Shown here one piece after another: positions 34,315-42,983 of a DNA stretch of 64,000 bases. How positions within the stretch are numbered: the first letter of the stretch is position 1; each line of letters starts with the position of its first letter. The position numbers and the translations under genes are program-made. Source of the stretch: Acidimicrobiaceae bacterium. GTDB lineage: Bacteria > Actinomycetota > Acidimicrobiia > Acidimicrobiales > RAAP-2. Where the stretch lies: positions 1 through 64,000 of the forward strand of contig PMOE01000083.1 in the NCBI GenBank assembly GCA_003161575.1, in the 5' to 3' direction. Below the pieces are notes generated by a model. It did no database searches. It was not told where the DNA came from and saw nothing but the letters and a program-made list of their open reading frames with translations.

Positions 34315-35616
34315 GTGCCGGGAAGACTGGTCGGCGATCGAAACCACGCGCCCCCGATGCCCTCACTCCCTCCCACCCCCGCCACGGCCCCGCCCGACCC
34401 CGACCGGCGGACGTGGCGCCCCGAATTCTGGAGCGGATTCGTCGTTCGGGTGGCTCGTACCGAAGCCACCGGCGGCGTGGTGCTCAGCATCGCCGTGGTC
34501 ATCGCCTTCGTCTGGGCAAACACATCCGCCCGGTCCTACGCACTCGTCTGGAACCACCCCCTCGGGTTCAGCCTTCTGCCGGACACACGCAGCGTCATCA
34601 ACAGCGCACTGATGACGCTCTTCTTCTTCGCCGTCGGGCTCGAGGTCGGACGAGAACGAGCGTGCGGCTCGTTGGCAGACAACCGCACCGCGGCGCTCCC
34701 CGTGCTCGCCGCGTTCGGTGGCATGGCCGGAGCCGCCCTCGTCTATCTGCTCGTGGCCCTGGCCGGCGGCGCCGGCGCGGCCGTCAGCCAGGGTTGGGGG
34801 ATACCAATGGCGACCGACGTCGCTTTCACCCTCGGTGCGCTGGCCCTGCTCGGGAACCGGGTCCCCTCGGGCTTGCGGGTGTTCGTCCTGGCTCTCGCCG
34901 TGGCCGATGACATTGCCTCGGTTGGGGTGCTGGCTGTGGTCTCCTCGTCGCACGTGCAATTGTTCTTCGTACTCGCTGCTGGGGTGGTGCTCGCCGCTGG
35001 CGTCATCATTCGACGTCGCTACCCGACCCAGTGGTGGCCCTGGCTCATCCTGCTCGTGCTCGAGTGGTGGCTCCTGGCCCGCGCCGGTGTTGAGCCGACC
35101 CTGGCCGGAGCCTTCATCGGGATAATGGTTCCGTGCGGCGCCCCGGCGCCCCCGCTCCGGGGAACGCGGTCCGGTGTCGCACCCTCCACCAAGCTCGAAA
35201 CGGTGATGCATCCGATCTCGACATTCGCGGTACTGCCGTTGTTCATGTTGGCCAACACCGGTGTGGTCCTTGTCCCGTATCTCTTCGAGAACTCGTCCTC
35301 ACGATCGGTGATCGTCTCCGTGGTAGCGGCCCGGATCGTCGGCAAGATGGCGGGCATCACGATCGCTGCGGCGATCGTGGTCCGGGTGGGCATCGCTCGG
35401 CTGCCCGAAGAGATCACCTGGGCCCACATGGCTGGCGCGGCAACGCTGTGCGGCATGGGCATCACTGTTCCGCTGCTCTTCGCCACCGCCGCCTTCAAGG
35501 GGTACCCGCGCCTCGTCTCGGCGGCTCAGATCGGCCTGTTACTCGGCACCGTCATCGCGTTCGCCATTGGCTCTACCGTGGTTGTGTGGCAATCGCGCCG
35601 GTCCCGGGCTGATTGA
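34315..35616 (+). CDS. nhaA: Na+/H+ antiporter NhaA
   Basis: 433 residues from the GTG at 34315; an ATG at 34357 would remove 14 residues. TACGAT (34299-34304) would put the transcript start 3-4 nt before the GTG. Twelve helices. The ion-binding aspartates are in VFVLALAVADDIASVGVLAV, the unwound helix-4 region in WGIPMATDVAFTLGALALLG, and PISTFAVLPLFMLANTGV is conserved. NhaA exports Na+ or Li+ against two protons. Divergent from marR with 74 bp between; whether MarR touches nhaA is open. Confidence 0.93.
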   Translation: MPGRLVGDRNHAPPMPSLPPTPATAPPDPDRRTWRPEFWSGFVVRVARTEATGGVVLSIAVVIAFVWANTSARSYALVWNHPLGFSLLPDTRSVINSALMTLFFFAVGLEVGRERACGSLADNRTAALPVLAAFGGMAGAALVYLLVALAGGAGAAVSQGWGIPMATDVAFTLGALALLGNRVPSGLRVFVLALAVADDIASVGVLAVVSSSHVQLFFVLAAGVVLAAGVIIRRRYPTQWWPWLILLVLEWWLLARAGVEPTLAGAFIGIMVPCGAPAPPLRGTRSGVAPSTKLETVMHPISTFAVLPLFMLANTGVVLVPYLFENSSSRSVIVSVVAARIVGKMAGITIAAAIVVRVGIARLPEEITWAHMAGAATLCGMGITVPLLFATAAFKGYPRLVSAAQIGLLLGTVIAFAIGSTVVVWQSRRSRAD

Positions 35617-35637
35617 TCAGGGCGGACCGTTCAAGTA

Positions 35638-35648
35638 TTGCTAGGGTG
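35638..35648 (+). promoter_or_regulatory. Possible promoter -10 for the nitronate monooxygenase-like gene
   Basis: TAGGGT at 35643-35648 lies about 65 bp before the ATG at 35713, giving a leader that carries the AAAGGAGA ribosome site. The -35 region is poor. Confidence 0.3.
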
Positions 35649-35712
35649 CGGCGCCGTCGGCTGGGACTCTCGGGACCGCGGTCGGAGGTCACCGCCAATG
35701 AAAGGAGACCGC

Positions 35713-36696
35713 ATGCGCACGCGCTTGACCGAGCTGTTGGGAGTCGAACATCCAGTCATGCTGGCCGGCATGGGGGGCGTTTCGTACTCGCCGCTCGTCG
35801 CGGCAGTCTCTGACGCCGGCGGATTCGGCTGCATGGGCGCCTCGACGATGGGCAATGAGAAGATGGTCGACGAGATCGCCGCGGTCCGAGCGGCCACCGA
35901 CATGCCGTTCGGCGTCGACCTGCTCACTGCCATGCCCGGTGGCATGACCGAGCAGGTCGAGTTGATCATAGAGGGGGGTGCCTCGGCATTCGTCGCCGGC
36001 CTCGGCATCCCCTCCGAGGTCGTAGACCTGTGCCACCGCCATGGGCTGTTGGTGGTGAACATGTGCGGAAAGGTCGACCACGCGGTGCGCGCCGTCGAAG
36101 CCGGCTGCGACGTGGTCGTGGCGCAAGGTACCGAAGCCGGAGGTCACACCGGTCGGGTGGCCACCATGCCGCTCGTCCCACTCATCGTCGATGCCGTCGG
36201 GGACCGGGTCCCCGTCGTGGCCGCCGGCGGCATCTTCGACGGCCGCGGGTTGGCGGCCGCCCTGGCCCTCGGGGCCGACGGCGTCTGGGTGGGAACCCGT
36301 TTCATCGCCACCCCAGAGGCCCGGGGCGTACGGGGTTACAAAGACGCACTACTTTCGAGCCGGGAAGACGGGACAACGGTCAGCCGCGCCTATTCGGGCA
36401 AGACAATGCGGGTGATCAAGAGCGAATACACCGAGTACTTCGACGCCCACCCCGACGAGCTCCAGAGGTTCCCCGATCAAATGGGACGTGCCTACTCGGA
36501 CCAGGTGATGCATCTCGGAGCCGACGAGACCAATGAGAACATCGATCCGGCGCGGGAGTGCTTCCCCGCCGGCCAAGGCGTCGGCGGCATCACAGAGCTC
36601 GTGCCGGCACGCCAGCTCGTGCACCGTTTCGTCGCCGAGGCCGAATCATCCCTGGCGCGCCTCGGCTCCACCTCGTCCTCGAAGGTCCCAAAATAA
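35713..36696 (+). CDS. Nitronate monooxygenase-family FMN enzyme
   Basis: 327 residues from the ATG at 35713, with AAAGGAGA 4 nt upstream. TIM-barrel FMN protein. The opening segment TRLTELLGVEHPVMLAGMGGVSYSPLVAAVSDAGGFGCMGAS is family-typical. DVVVAQGTEAGGHTGR carries the active-site His, and VPVVAAGGIFDGRGLAAALALGADGVWVGTRF binds FMN phosphate. Such proteins oxidise nitronates or act as 2-nitropropane-dioxygenase/enoyl-reductase-like enzymes; the exact substrate is unknown. Single gene, convergent with msrA. Confidence 0.9.
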   Translation: MRTRLTELLGVEHPVMLAGMGGVSYSPLVAAVSDAGGFGCMGASTMGNEKMVDEIAAVRAATDMPFGVDLLTAMPGGMTEQVELIIEGGASAFVAGLGIPSEVVDLCHRHGLLVVNMCGKVDHAVRAVEAGCDVVVAQGTEAGGHTGRVATMPLVPLIVDAVGDRVPVVAAGGIFDGRGLAAALALGADGVWVGTRFIATPEARGVRGYKDALLSSREDGTTVSRAYSGKTMRVIKSEYTEYFDAHPDELQRFPDQMGRAYSDQVMHLGADETNENIDPARECFPAGQGVGGITELVPARQLVHRFVAEAESSLARLGSTSSSKVPK

Positions 36697-36865
36697 CAAC
36701 CGATCCTCAGAAGCGCCTTCTGGAGCTCATCGGCGCTCAGACCCCGGTTTGTGCCTCAACTCGTCCTTCTTCGACGGCCGCTAAACCTGATCGATCTCTG
36801 GCCTCGCCGTGACGTCGTGGTCCTGAGCCACCGTGCCCCCTTTTTGGGGAACATCATCGCCGGGT

Positions 36866-37549
36866 TCAGGCCGGGTCGTGGTCCTCGCCACCGCCCGGAC
36901 TCCCGAGCACCCCGACCGGACAGGACACACCCGTGCCGCCCAACCCGCAGTAGCCACCCGGATTCGCCGCCAGGTATTGCTGATGATCGTCCTCGGCGTA
37001 ATAGAACGGTCCGGCCGGGGCGATCTCGGTGGTGATCGGCCCCAAGCCACGCTCGGCCAGTGCCTCGCCGTATTGCTTGGCCACAATTTCCGCCGCAGCT
37101 GCCTGCGCGTCGGACGTCGTGTAGATCGCCGAGCGGTACTGGCTGCCCACGTCGTTGTCCTGGCGCATGCCCTGGGTCGGGTCATGCCCCTCGAAGAACA
37201 AGGACAGCAAGGTCTCGTAGGTGGTCTTCTTTGGGTCAAAGACCACCAGAACCGCCTCGGCATGCCCGGTCCGGCCCGAGCAGACCTCGTGGTATGTCGG
37301 GTTCGGCGTGAACCCACCGGAGTAACCCACCGCCGTCGTATACACCCCGTCGGCCTGCCAGAACTTCCGCTCGGCTCCCCAGAAACAGCCCATTCCGAAG
37401 ATCGCCTGTTCCAGGCCATCGGGGAACGGCGGCGTCAGCTGGGTCCCGAGTACTAGGTGCCGCTCGGTAACGGGCATGGCTGTGGTCCGCCCTCCAAGCG
37501 CCTGCTCGGAGGTCACCATCTCCTTTTTGTGGTTGGTGAACAGCCCCAT
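36866..37549 (-). CDS. msrA: Peptide methionine sulfoxide reductase MsrA
   Basis: 227 residues from the ATG at 37549, with AAGGAGG 4 nt upstream; a GTG one codon earlier sits too close to the ribosome site. The catalytic motif [14 protein letters not shown] has the nucleophilic Cys, and [26 protein letters not shown] and [22 protein letters not shown] are intact. A C-terminal [15 protein letters not shown] provides resolving cysteines. It repairs methionine S-sulfoxide with thioredoxin. The N-terminus has about 45 extra residues without a signal peptide, so it is cytoplasmic. Confidence 0.96.
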   Translation of the reverse strand: MGLFTNHKKEMVTSEQALGGRTTAMPVTERHLVLGTQLTPPFPDGLEQAIFGMGCFWGAERKFWQADGVYTTAVGYSGGFTPNPTYHEVCSGRTGHAEAVLVVFDPKKTTYETLLSLFFEGHDPTQGMRQDNDVGSQYRSAIYTTSDAQAAAAEIVAKQYGEALAERGLGPITTEIAPAGPFYYAEDDHQQYLAANPGGYCGLGGTGVSCPVGVLGSPGGGEDHDPA

Positions 37550-37675
37550 CACGCCTCCTTATGTTCGGCCGTCTTTCCGGGGCGCCCTCGCCCTCTCGCC
37601 GCTCTTAAAAGAACACCCCGGTGGCGCCGGCTGTTCCCTTTCGACGGTAGGTTCTGGCCCGAAAAGGAGGTGGGC

Positions 37676-39202
37676 GTGGCCGACCCCCCGTCGGGCTCTA
37701 CGACGGCCAGCATCGAACGACTCGATCCAGCACTGCTCAAGCTGGGCGGCGTCGTCATCCTCGGCGCCATCGCGTCGATCCTCGACACCACCATCGTCAA
37801 CGTCGCCCTCGACACCCTCGCCCGCGACTTCCACACCTCACTGTCGACCATCCAGTGGGTCAGTACCGGCTACCTGCTCGCCTTGGCCGTTGTCATCCCC
37901 CTGTCGGGGTGGTCGGTCGAGCGTTACGGGGCCAAGCCCATGTGGATGCTCTCACTCATCCTCTTCGTCATCGGTTCGGCCTTGTCGGGAGCCGCGTGGT
38001 CGGCCAACAGCCTCATCGCCTTCCGGGTCATCCAGGGCCTAGGAGGCGGCATGATGATGCCGATCGCCCAGACCATTTTGGCCCAGGCAGCCGGGCCTGC
38101 TCGCCTTGGTCGAGTCATGTCCATGGTGGCCATCCCGGGCATGCTTGCTCCGATCCTCGGCCCGGTGATCGGTGGGTTGATCATCGACAGCGCGAGCTGG
38201 CGCTGGATCTTCTACGTGAACGTACCCATCGTCGCCGTTGCCCTGATCGCTGCCTGGAAGGGTCTGCCCGGCGGAGGGGGCCACAAGGTCCACCGCCTCG
38301 ACGTCGTGGGATTTGTCCTCATCTCTCCGGGCCTCGCGCTCGGTGTCTACGGCTTCTCCCAGGCCGGGAACCACGGGGGGTTCAGCTCGACCTCGGTGAT
38401 CATCCCCCTGTTCCTCTCCGTCGTCTTGCTCGGAACGTTTGTGCACCACTCACTGCACACCAAGACCACTCCGCTGATCGACGTTCGACTGTTCAAAGAC
38501 CGCTACTTCTCGGCCAGCGCGGGAACTTCGCTCCTCCTCGGGGCGGCCCTCTTCGGTGGGATGATTCTGCTCCCCCTCTACTACCAGATCGTCCGGGGCG
38601 AGAGCCCCCTGGCCGCCGGCTTGCAGCTCGCACCCCAAGGCATCGGCGTCATGGTCGCCTCGGTGATGGCCGGACGCCTGACCGACCGCATCGGCGCCGG
38701 GCGAGTGGTGCCCATCGGGCTCGTCGTCACGTTGGCCGGCACCTTTGTCTTCACACAGCTCACCGCGCACACCAACCAGTGGGTGCTGGCCGGCTCACTG
38801 GTGGTTCGGGGCCTCGGCCTCGGTTCTTCCATGTTCCCGGCCATGGCCGCCGCCTACAACTCCCTCCCCCGGTCCGCCGTGCCCCGGGCGACCACCGCGA
38901 TCAACATCCTCCAGCGGGTCGGCGGATCCCTGGGCACGGCGGCGCTCATCGTGATCCTCGACACTCACATGGCCGCCGTCGTGGGATCCACAGCGGTCAC
39001 AGATATCTCGGCGACCAGCGGTACCCCACCGCCCGTGGTGGCGGCCGGGCTCGCCGGCGCATTCGGGTCCACGTTCTGGTGGGTCATGGGCATCACCGCC
39101 CTCGCCCTCGTGCCGGCCCTGTTTTTGCCGCGCCATCGGGCCGGCCACTTCGCCGACGAAACCCCGGTTCCGGGGTCGGCACCCGCCCTCTCGCTGGACT
39201 GA
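37676..39202 (+). CDS. DHA2-type MFS multidrug exporter
   Basis: 508 residues from the GTG at 37676, with AAAAGGAGG 5 nt upstream. Fourteen helices. Motif D1 LDTTIVNVALDTLARDF, motif A-type SVERYGAKPMWM, and motif C GPVIGGLIIDSASWRWIFYVNVPI. It has no soluble C-terminal domain, unlike the MFS protein at 29242-31278. It probably exports drugs or toxic metabolites by proton antiport. TAGGTT (37648-37653) is a possible -10. padR follows, with its own promoter. Confidence 0.92.
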   Translation: MADPPSGSTTASIERLDPALLKLGGVVILGAIASILDTTIVNVALDTLARDFHTSLSTIQWVSTGYLLALAVVIPLSGWSVERYGAKPMWMLSLILFVIGSALSGAAWSANSLIAFRVIQGLGGGMMMPIAQTILAQAAGPARLGRVMSMVAIPGMLAPILGPVIGGLIIDSASWRWIFYVNVPIVAVALIAAWKGLPGGGGHKVHRLDVVGFVLISPGLALGVYGFSQAGNHGGFSSTSVIIPLFLSVVLLGTFVHHSLHTKTTPLIDVRLFKDRYFSASAGTSLLLGAALFGGMILLPLYYQIVRGESPLAAGLQLAPQGIGVMVASVMAGRLTDRIGAGRVVPIGLVVTLAGTFVFTQLTAHTNQWVLAGSLVVRGLGLGSSMFPAMAAAYNSLPRSAVPRATTAINILQRVGGSLGTAALIVILDTHMAAVVGSTAVTDISATSGTPPPVVAAGLAGAFGSTFWWVMGITALALVPALFLPRHRAGHFADETPVPGSAPALSLD

Positions 39203-39228
39203 CCCCGCGACGTCCCTGGGTACCCTCC

Positions 39229-39277
39229 TTGACATCTTGCTCCGACATGTTATGATATGTCGTTATTGTTCGCAATA
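39229..39277 (+). promoter_or_regulatory. Strong promoter of the padR-ABC operon with overlapping dyads
   Basis: TTGACA (39229-39234), 16 bp, TATGAT (39251-39256) is nearly a consensus sigma-70 promoter. The dyad GACAT-8 nt-ATGTC (39244-39261) covers the -10, and a second dyad TATTG-4 nt-CAATA (39264-39277) covers the start of transcription. Both would let a dimeric repressor, most simply PadR itself, shut the operon. The padR ATG is 36 bp further on. Confidence 0.7.
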
Positions 39278-39312
39278 GAACGACGCAGGCACTAGAAGAA
39301 AGAGGCGCCACC

Positions 39313-39873
39313 ATGCACAACACACGAGACCACGGGTCCTTCAACGCCGCTCGCGGACACCACCAAGGACGCGGCCGCGGCGACCTAGGTTCGATGGAGA
39401 GAGGCGGCTGGGGTGGAGGCCGGCGCCGCATGCGCCGGGGCGACATCCGCACCGCCGTCCTGTTGGCCTTGAAGGACGGTCCGGCCCACGGCTACGAAGT
39501 CATGAGACGCCTCGAGGAACGCAGCGGTGGAATTTGGCGCCCGAGCCCCGGGTCGGTCTATCCGACCCTCCAGATGCTCGAAGACGAGGGACTGGTCACC
39601 GCTGAGCAACATGAGGGCACCCGCACCTACGAGCTGACCGAGATTGGGCGCAGCGCCGGGGAAACGAGCGCCGCTGAGCGCACCGGGCGTGCCCCGTGGG
39701 AACGGGGCGACGAGAGCGACGAGCGCCTGCGGAGCCTTCGTGAAGCGATAGGCCAGACCCACATGGCAGCCAAGCAAGTGGCCCACGCCGGCAACCCCGA
39801 ACAGATTGATCGGAGCATCGAGATCATTCAGCGGGCCCGCAAGGAGCTCTACCAGATCCTGGCCGAGGGCTGA
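39313..39873 (+). CDS. PadR-family transcriptional regulator
   Basis: 186 residues. A Gly/Arg/His-rich N-terminus (1-40) precedes the winged helix (about 42-115): DIRTAVLLALKDGPAHGYEVMRRLEERSGGIWRPSPGSVYPTLQMLEDEGLVTAEQHEGTRTYELTEIG. The SPGSVYPTLQMLEDEGL recognition helix and wing are PadR hallmarks. The helical C-terminus mediates dimerisation. It lies 31 bp before an ABC exporter pair that it most likely represses. Confidence 0.93.
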   Translation: MHNTRDHGSFNAARGHHQGRGRGDLGSMERGGWGGGRRRMRRGDIRTAVLLALKDGPAHGYEVMRRLEERSGGIWRPSPGSVYPTLQMLEDEGLVTAEQHEGTRTYELTEIGRSAGETSAAERTGRAPWERGDESDERLRSLREAIGQTHMAAKQVAHAGNPEQIDRSIEIIQRARKELYQILAEG

Positions 39874-39904
39874 TCCGCCTCCGGTAGCCTGGGCGCCGAG
39901 CACA

Positions 39905-40900
39905 ATGTCCACCGCCACCGACACCGCGTCGCCTACATCGGCGACGGCATCTGACTCAGTCATTCAGACCGTGAATCTGACCAAGGTCTACCCGGGCTCG
40001 GACTTCCGGGCGGTCGACGAACTCAACCTGTCGGTGTCGGCCGGGGAGATCTTCGGGTTGCTCGGGCCGAACGGCGCAGGCAAAACCACGACGGCGGGCA
40101 TGCTCACTACCCGGGTCATCCCCACCTCGGGCCAGGCGTTGGTCGGCGGGATTGACGTGGTCGGCCACCCAACTCTGGCGAAGCAGATCCTCGGGATCGT
40201 GAGCCAGGAGAACACCTTGGATCGCCAGCTCACGGTCTGGGAGAACCTCTACTTCCACGGTCGGCTCTTCGGCATGCCGGCCAAAGAGTCCCGCCAGGTG
40301 GCCGACAGATTGCTCGAGCAGTTCTCACTGTCCAAGTGGGCCAAGGCCTCGGTGTACGCACTTTCGGGCGGCATGGCCCAACGGCTCATGGTCGCCCGCG
40401 CCATCTTCCACCGACCCGCGGTGCTATTCCTCGACGAGCCGACAGCCGGTCTTGACCCCCAGAGCCGGTTGGCCCTCTGGGACATCCTGCGCGAGCTCAA
40501 CAGCGACGGGCAGACCATCTTGCTCACCACCCACTACATGGAAGAGGCGGACCAGCTGTGCGGACGCGTGGCCATAATGGACCACGGAAAGATCCTGGCC
40601 CTCGACACGCCGGCCCGACTCAAAAAAGGGGTCGGCGCCGACACGATCGTGACTGTGAAGGCGGCCGGTGACCCCCAAGCTCTGGCCGCCGTCTTCACCG
40701 CCGGAGTTGAGGGAGTGACCCGGACCCGCCCGATCGAAGGTGGGGTGGAGTTGCACGTCGAAGGGGCAAGCCGCCTCTTGCCTCGCGTGGTCAGCGCGGC
40801 TGAGGGTGCCGGATTCGAAGTCGCCGACCTCTCGGTAGCCGAGCCCAGCCTCGAGACCGTCTTCATCAACCTCACCGGCAAGGAACTGCGCGACGAATGA
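39905..40900 (+). CDS. ABC exporter ATP-binding protein (DrrA-like)
   Basis: 331 residues from the ATG at 39905; a longer frame overlaps padR. Walker A LLGPNGAGKTTTAGML, signature YALSGGMAQRLMVARA, Walker B AVLFLDEPTAGLDPQSR and switch His LLTTHYMEEADQLCGR are complete. The C-terminal regulatory domain (about 230-331) is like that of antibiotic-export DrrA proteins. Its stop overlaps the permease ATG (ATGA). Confidence 0.94.
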   Translation: MSTATDTASPTSATASDSVIQTVNLTKVYPGSDFRAVDELNLSVSAGEIFGLLGPNGAGKTTTAGMLTTRVIPTSGQALVGGIDVVGHPTLAKQILGIVSQENTLDRQLTVWENLYFHGRLFGMPAKESRQVADRLLEQFSLSKWAKASVYALSGGMAQRLMVARAIFHRPAVLFLDEPTAGLDPQSRLALWDILRELNSDGQTILLTTHYMEEADQLCGRVAIMDHGKILALDTPARLKKGVGADTIVTVKAAGDPQALAAVFTAGVEGVTRTRPIEGGVELHVEGASRLLPRVVSAAEGAGFEVADLSVAEPSLETVFINLTGKELRDE

Positions 40901-41778
40901 CCACCGTCCTCGACCCGGCCGGTCGGGCCCAGATCCAGACCGCCCCAGTCCGCTCGGCGCTGGCCTCGAGCTGGGTCTCCCTGCGTGCGCTGATGCTCCG
41001 GGACCTCGTGGTGCTGCGAAAGCACGTTGGCGAATTCGTGGTGCGCACCCTGGTCCAGCCGTTCCTCTTGTGTTTCGTCTTCCTCTACGTCTTCCCCAAG
41101 ATCGGGCAAGGGGTGGGCGGGGGTCACGGCCCGGCCGCCGAATCGGCGTTCGCCACCGTGCTCGTCCCCGGCGTGGTTGGGATCTCCATCATGTTCCAGG
41201 GCATCCAGTCCGTCGCGCTACAGATGGCCCAGGAGTTCGGCTTCACCCGGGAAATCGAGGACCGGGTGCAAGCACCATGCCCGATTTGGCTGGTGGCGAT
41301 GTCCAAGGTCCTCTCGGGCGCGGTGCAGGGGTTGATCTCAGCCGCCCTCGTGCTGCCCATCGCTTCGGTGGTCCACGCAGATGGCGTGACAGCCAACATC
41401 TCACTGCATTGGTGGATCATCCTCACGGTCGTACCGCTCTCGTGCGTCGCAATGTCGTCTCTCGGGCTGCTGCTCGGAACCACGTTCGAGCCTCGCAACA
41501 TCGGATTGATGTTCGGGTTCGTTGTCCTTCCGATCACCTTCCTCGGCGGCACGTACTACCAGTGGACCCGTTTGGTCCCGGTGAAAGTCGGTGGGTGGCA
41601 CTGGCTCCAGACCGTCGTGCTGGTCAATCCGTTGATCTACGTAAACGAGGGCATGCGGGCCGCCTTCACCGATGCCTCCCACATGCATCTCTACGTCGTC
41701 TACCCGGTCCTTGTTGGCTTCTGCGCCTTGTTCCTCAGCATCGGATTGCGCAATTTCCGACGCCGGGTGCAGTCCTGA
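40897..41778 (+). CDS. ABC-2 type permease (DrrB-like)
   Basis: 293 residues, six helices. The N-terminal SWVSLRALMLRDLVVLRKHVGEFVVRTLVQPFLLCFVFLYVF and central FGFVVLPITFLGGTYYQWTRL are typical of ABC-2 permeases with the conserved Pro-x-x-x-x-Gly-Gly region. It pairs with the preceding ATPase, so two of each would form one exporter. The substrate is not readable; DrrAB-type systems export drugs and lipids. Confidence 0.92.
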   Translation: MTTVLDPAGRAQIQTAPVRSALASSWVSLRALMLRDLVVLRKHVGEFVVRTLVQPFLLCFVFLYVFPKIGQGVGGGHGPAAESAFATVLVPGVVGISIMFQGIQSVALQMAQEFGFTREIEDRVQAPCPIWLVAMSKVLSGAVQGLISAALVLPIASVVHADGVTANISLHWWIILTVVPLSCVAMSSLGLLLGTTFEPRNIGLMFGFVVLPITFLGGTYYQWTRLVPVKVGGWHWLQTVVLVNPLIYVNEGMRAAFTDASHMHLYVVYPVLVGFCALFLSIGLRNFRRRVQS

Positions 41779-41890
41779 TCCGATATCGGTCAGAACTCAC
41801 AGGCCGCGACCGTGCCAGCATCCTCGAGAATCGCGCGAGCCCACTGGCCGGCGTCGACGGACGTCGCCACGCCAACTTCTCCCAGCGCAC

Positions 41891-42295
41891 TCATGAGGGG
41901 CGCACGGCGTGGCTGTTGGCCTGGTCGGCGAAGGCACTCTCCATGGCCTCGGGCCGATCAACCGACAACAGCGCGACCTCACCGCCGCTCCGATCGACCA
42001 TGAGCGTGGCCGGCCCCTCGGGGGTTCCGAGCGGACCGGCCTCGACCCTCCAACCGCCAGTCCGAAGTGTCACGGTGACCTCTTCGAGATCCCTGACGGC
42101 GTAGATTGGCAAAAAGGTGCCAGCGGGGCGATGGTCGGCCAACAATATTGCGGGGGGCGAACCCACGTCGACGGCGGCCACGTCGGCCCCGAAGTGCTGA
42201 AACCGCCACCGCAACGCGGCGCCGGGAAGGGCGAGCCAGACCGCGAGGTCCTCGTCGACGTTCTCAGAACCGACATAGAGATACCGCAGCTCCAC
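41891..42295 (-). CDS. VOC/glyoxalase-fold family protein
   Basis: 134 residues from the GTG at 42295, chosen because TAACGT ends exactly 7 nt before it; a GTG at 42316 would lie upstream of that box. Two beta-alpha-beta-beta-beta halves can be traced: VELRYLYVGSENVDEDLAVWLALPGAALRWRFQHFGADVAAVDVG, then LPIYAVRDLEEVTVTLRTGGWRVEAGPLGTPEGPATLMVDRSGGEVALL. The usual metal ligands are not all obvious, so it may be a binding rather than a catalytic member. Divergent from the Fur-family gene, 131 bp between starts. Confidence 0.72.
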   Translation of the reverse strand: MELRYLYVGSENVDEDLAVWLALPGAALRWRFQHFGADVAAVDVGSPPAILLADHRPAGTFLPIYAVRDLEEVTVTLRTGGWRVEAGPLGTPEGPATLMVDRSGGEVALLSVDRPEAMESAFADQANSHAVRPS

Positions 42296-42426
42296 TCCGC
42301 TTACGTTACGCGCCACTCAGGGGCCGTTCTCCCTGTCAATCAACCCAGCACCAGACCGCGGCGCCAGGCCACTGATCGCTGCGCAACTGGGCCTGGGCGA
42401 GCGCGCCCGAGGTCTACGCTGGAGGG

Positions 42427-42885
42427 GTGACCAGGAGTGCGCCCCCACCAGGGAACCTCGACGCCCCGGCGACGACGGTCGACGAAGCCCTCGACCGGGT
42501 GCGGCGAAACGGCGGGCGCGTCACTTCCTCGCGCCGGTTCTTACTGCGGGCCCTGTTCACCGCCGGCGGACATCGGACCGCCGAGGAGCTGGCGGCCGAG
42601 GTGCAAGACCAAGCCCCCGATGTCCACCTGTCGACGATCTACCGGAACCTCGAAGAGCTCGAACGCCTTGGCGTCATCGTCCACGCCCATCTTGGCCACG
42701 GCCCGGCCACGTACCACCTCGCCTCGGCGGCCCACGGCCATTTCGTCTGTGAGGTGTGCGGCACCATGATCGAGGCGCCCGACCAGCTCTTCGGTGGCCT
42801 GGCCCGGACGGCCAAGACGGAGTTCTCCTTCACCATCGACCCGCACCATTTCGCCGTGCTCGGCCGGTGCGCTCGATGCTCATGA
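42427..42885 (+). CDS. Fur-family metalloregulator
   Basis: 152 residues from the GTG at 42427 (TACGCT ends 6 nt upstream; leaderless). Winged helix about 20-90: RRNGGRVTSSRRFLLRALFTAGGHRTAEELAAEV, then DVHLSTIYRNLEELERLGVI, the Fur recognition helix. The dimerisation half has HGHFVCEVCGTMIEAP (first CxxC) and closes with CARCS (second CxxC), a structural zinc site. It could be Fur, Zur or Nur; the short C-terminus and lack of an HHDH-type motif make iron versus zinc undecidable. No metal transporter is adjacent. Confidence 0.9.
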   Translation: MTRSAPPPGNLDAPATTVDEALDRVRRNGGRVTSSRRFLLRALFTAGGHRTAEELAAEVQDQAPDVHLSTIYRNLEELERLGVIVHAHLGHGPATYHLASAAHGHFVCEVCGTMIEAPDQLFGGLARTAKTEFSFTIDPHHFAVLGRCARCS

Positions 42886-42921
42886 GCCCGCGCCCGCAGA
42901 CTTGGCGCTCGGGCGCGGGCT
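42885..42921 (+). terminator. GC-rich hairpin after the Fur-family gene
   Basis: A perfect 12-bp inverted repeat, AGCCCGCGCCCG / CGGGCGCGGGCT, with a 13-nt loop begins on the last base of the fur stop codon. No U-tract follows. It is probably an actinobacterial-type I-shaped terminator that separates fur from the EamA gene. Confidence 0.7.
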
Positions 42922-42983
42922 GACCCCCGCTCGGACGTGAGGCACCGGCGGGGGGGTCCGCCCACGCCACTGGTCGTCGATCG

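Noticed and set aside
42309-42339. TTGACA as -35 of the VOC gene
   Set aside because: The spacing to TAACGT is 25 bp, too long for a functional pair.
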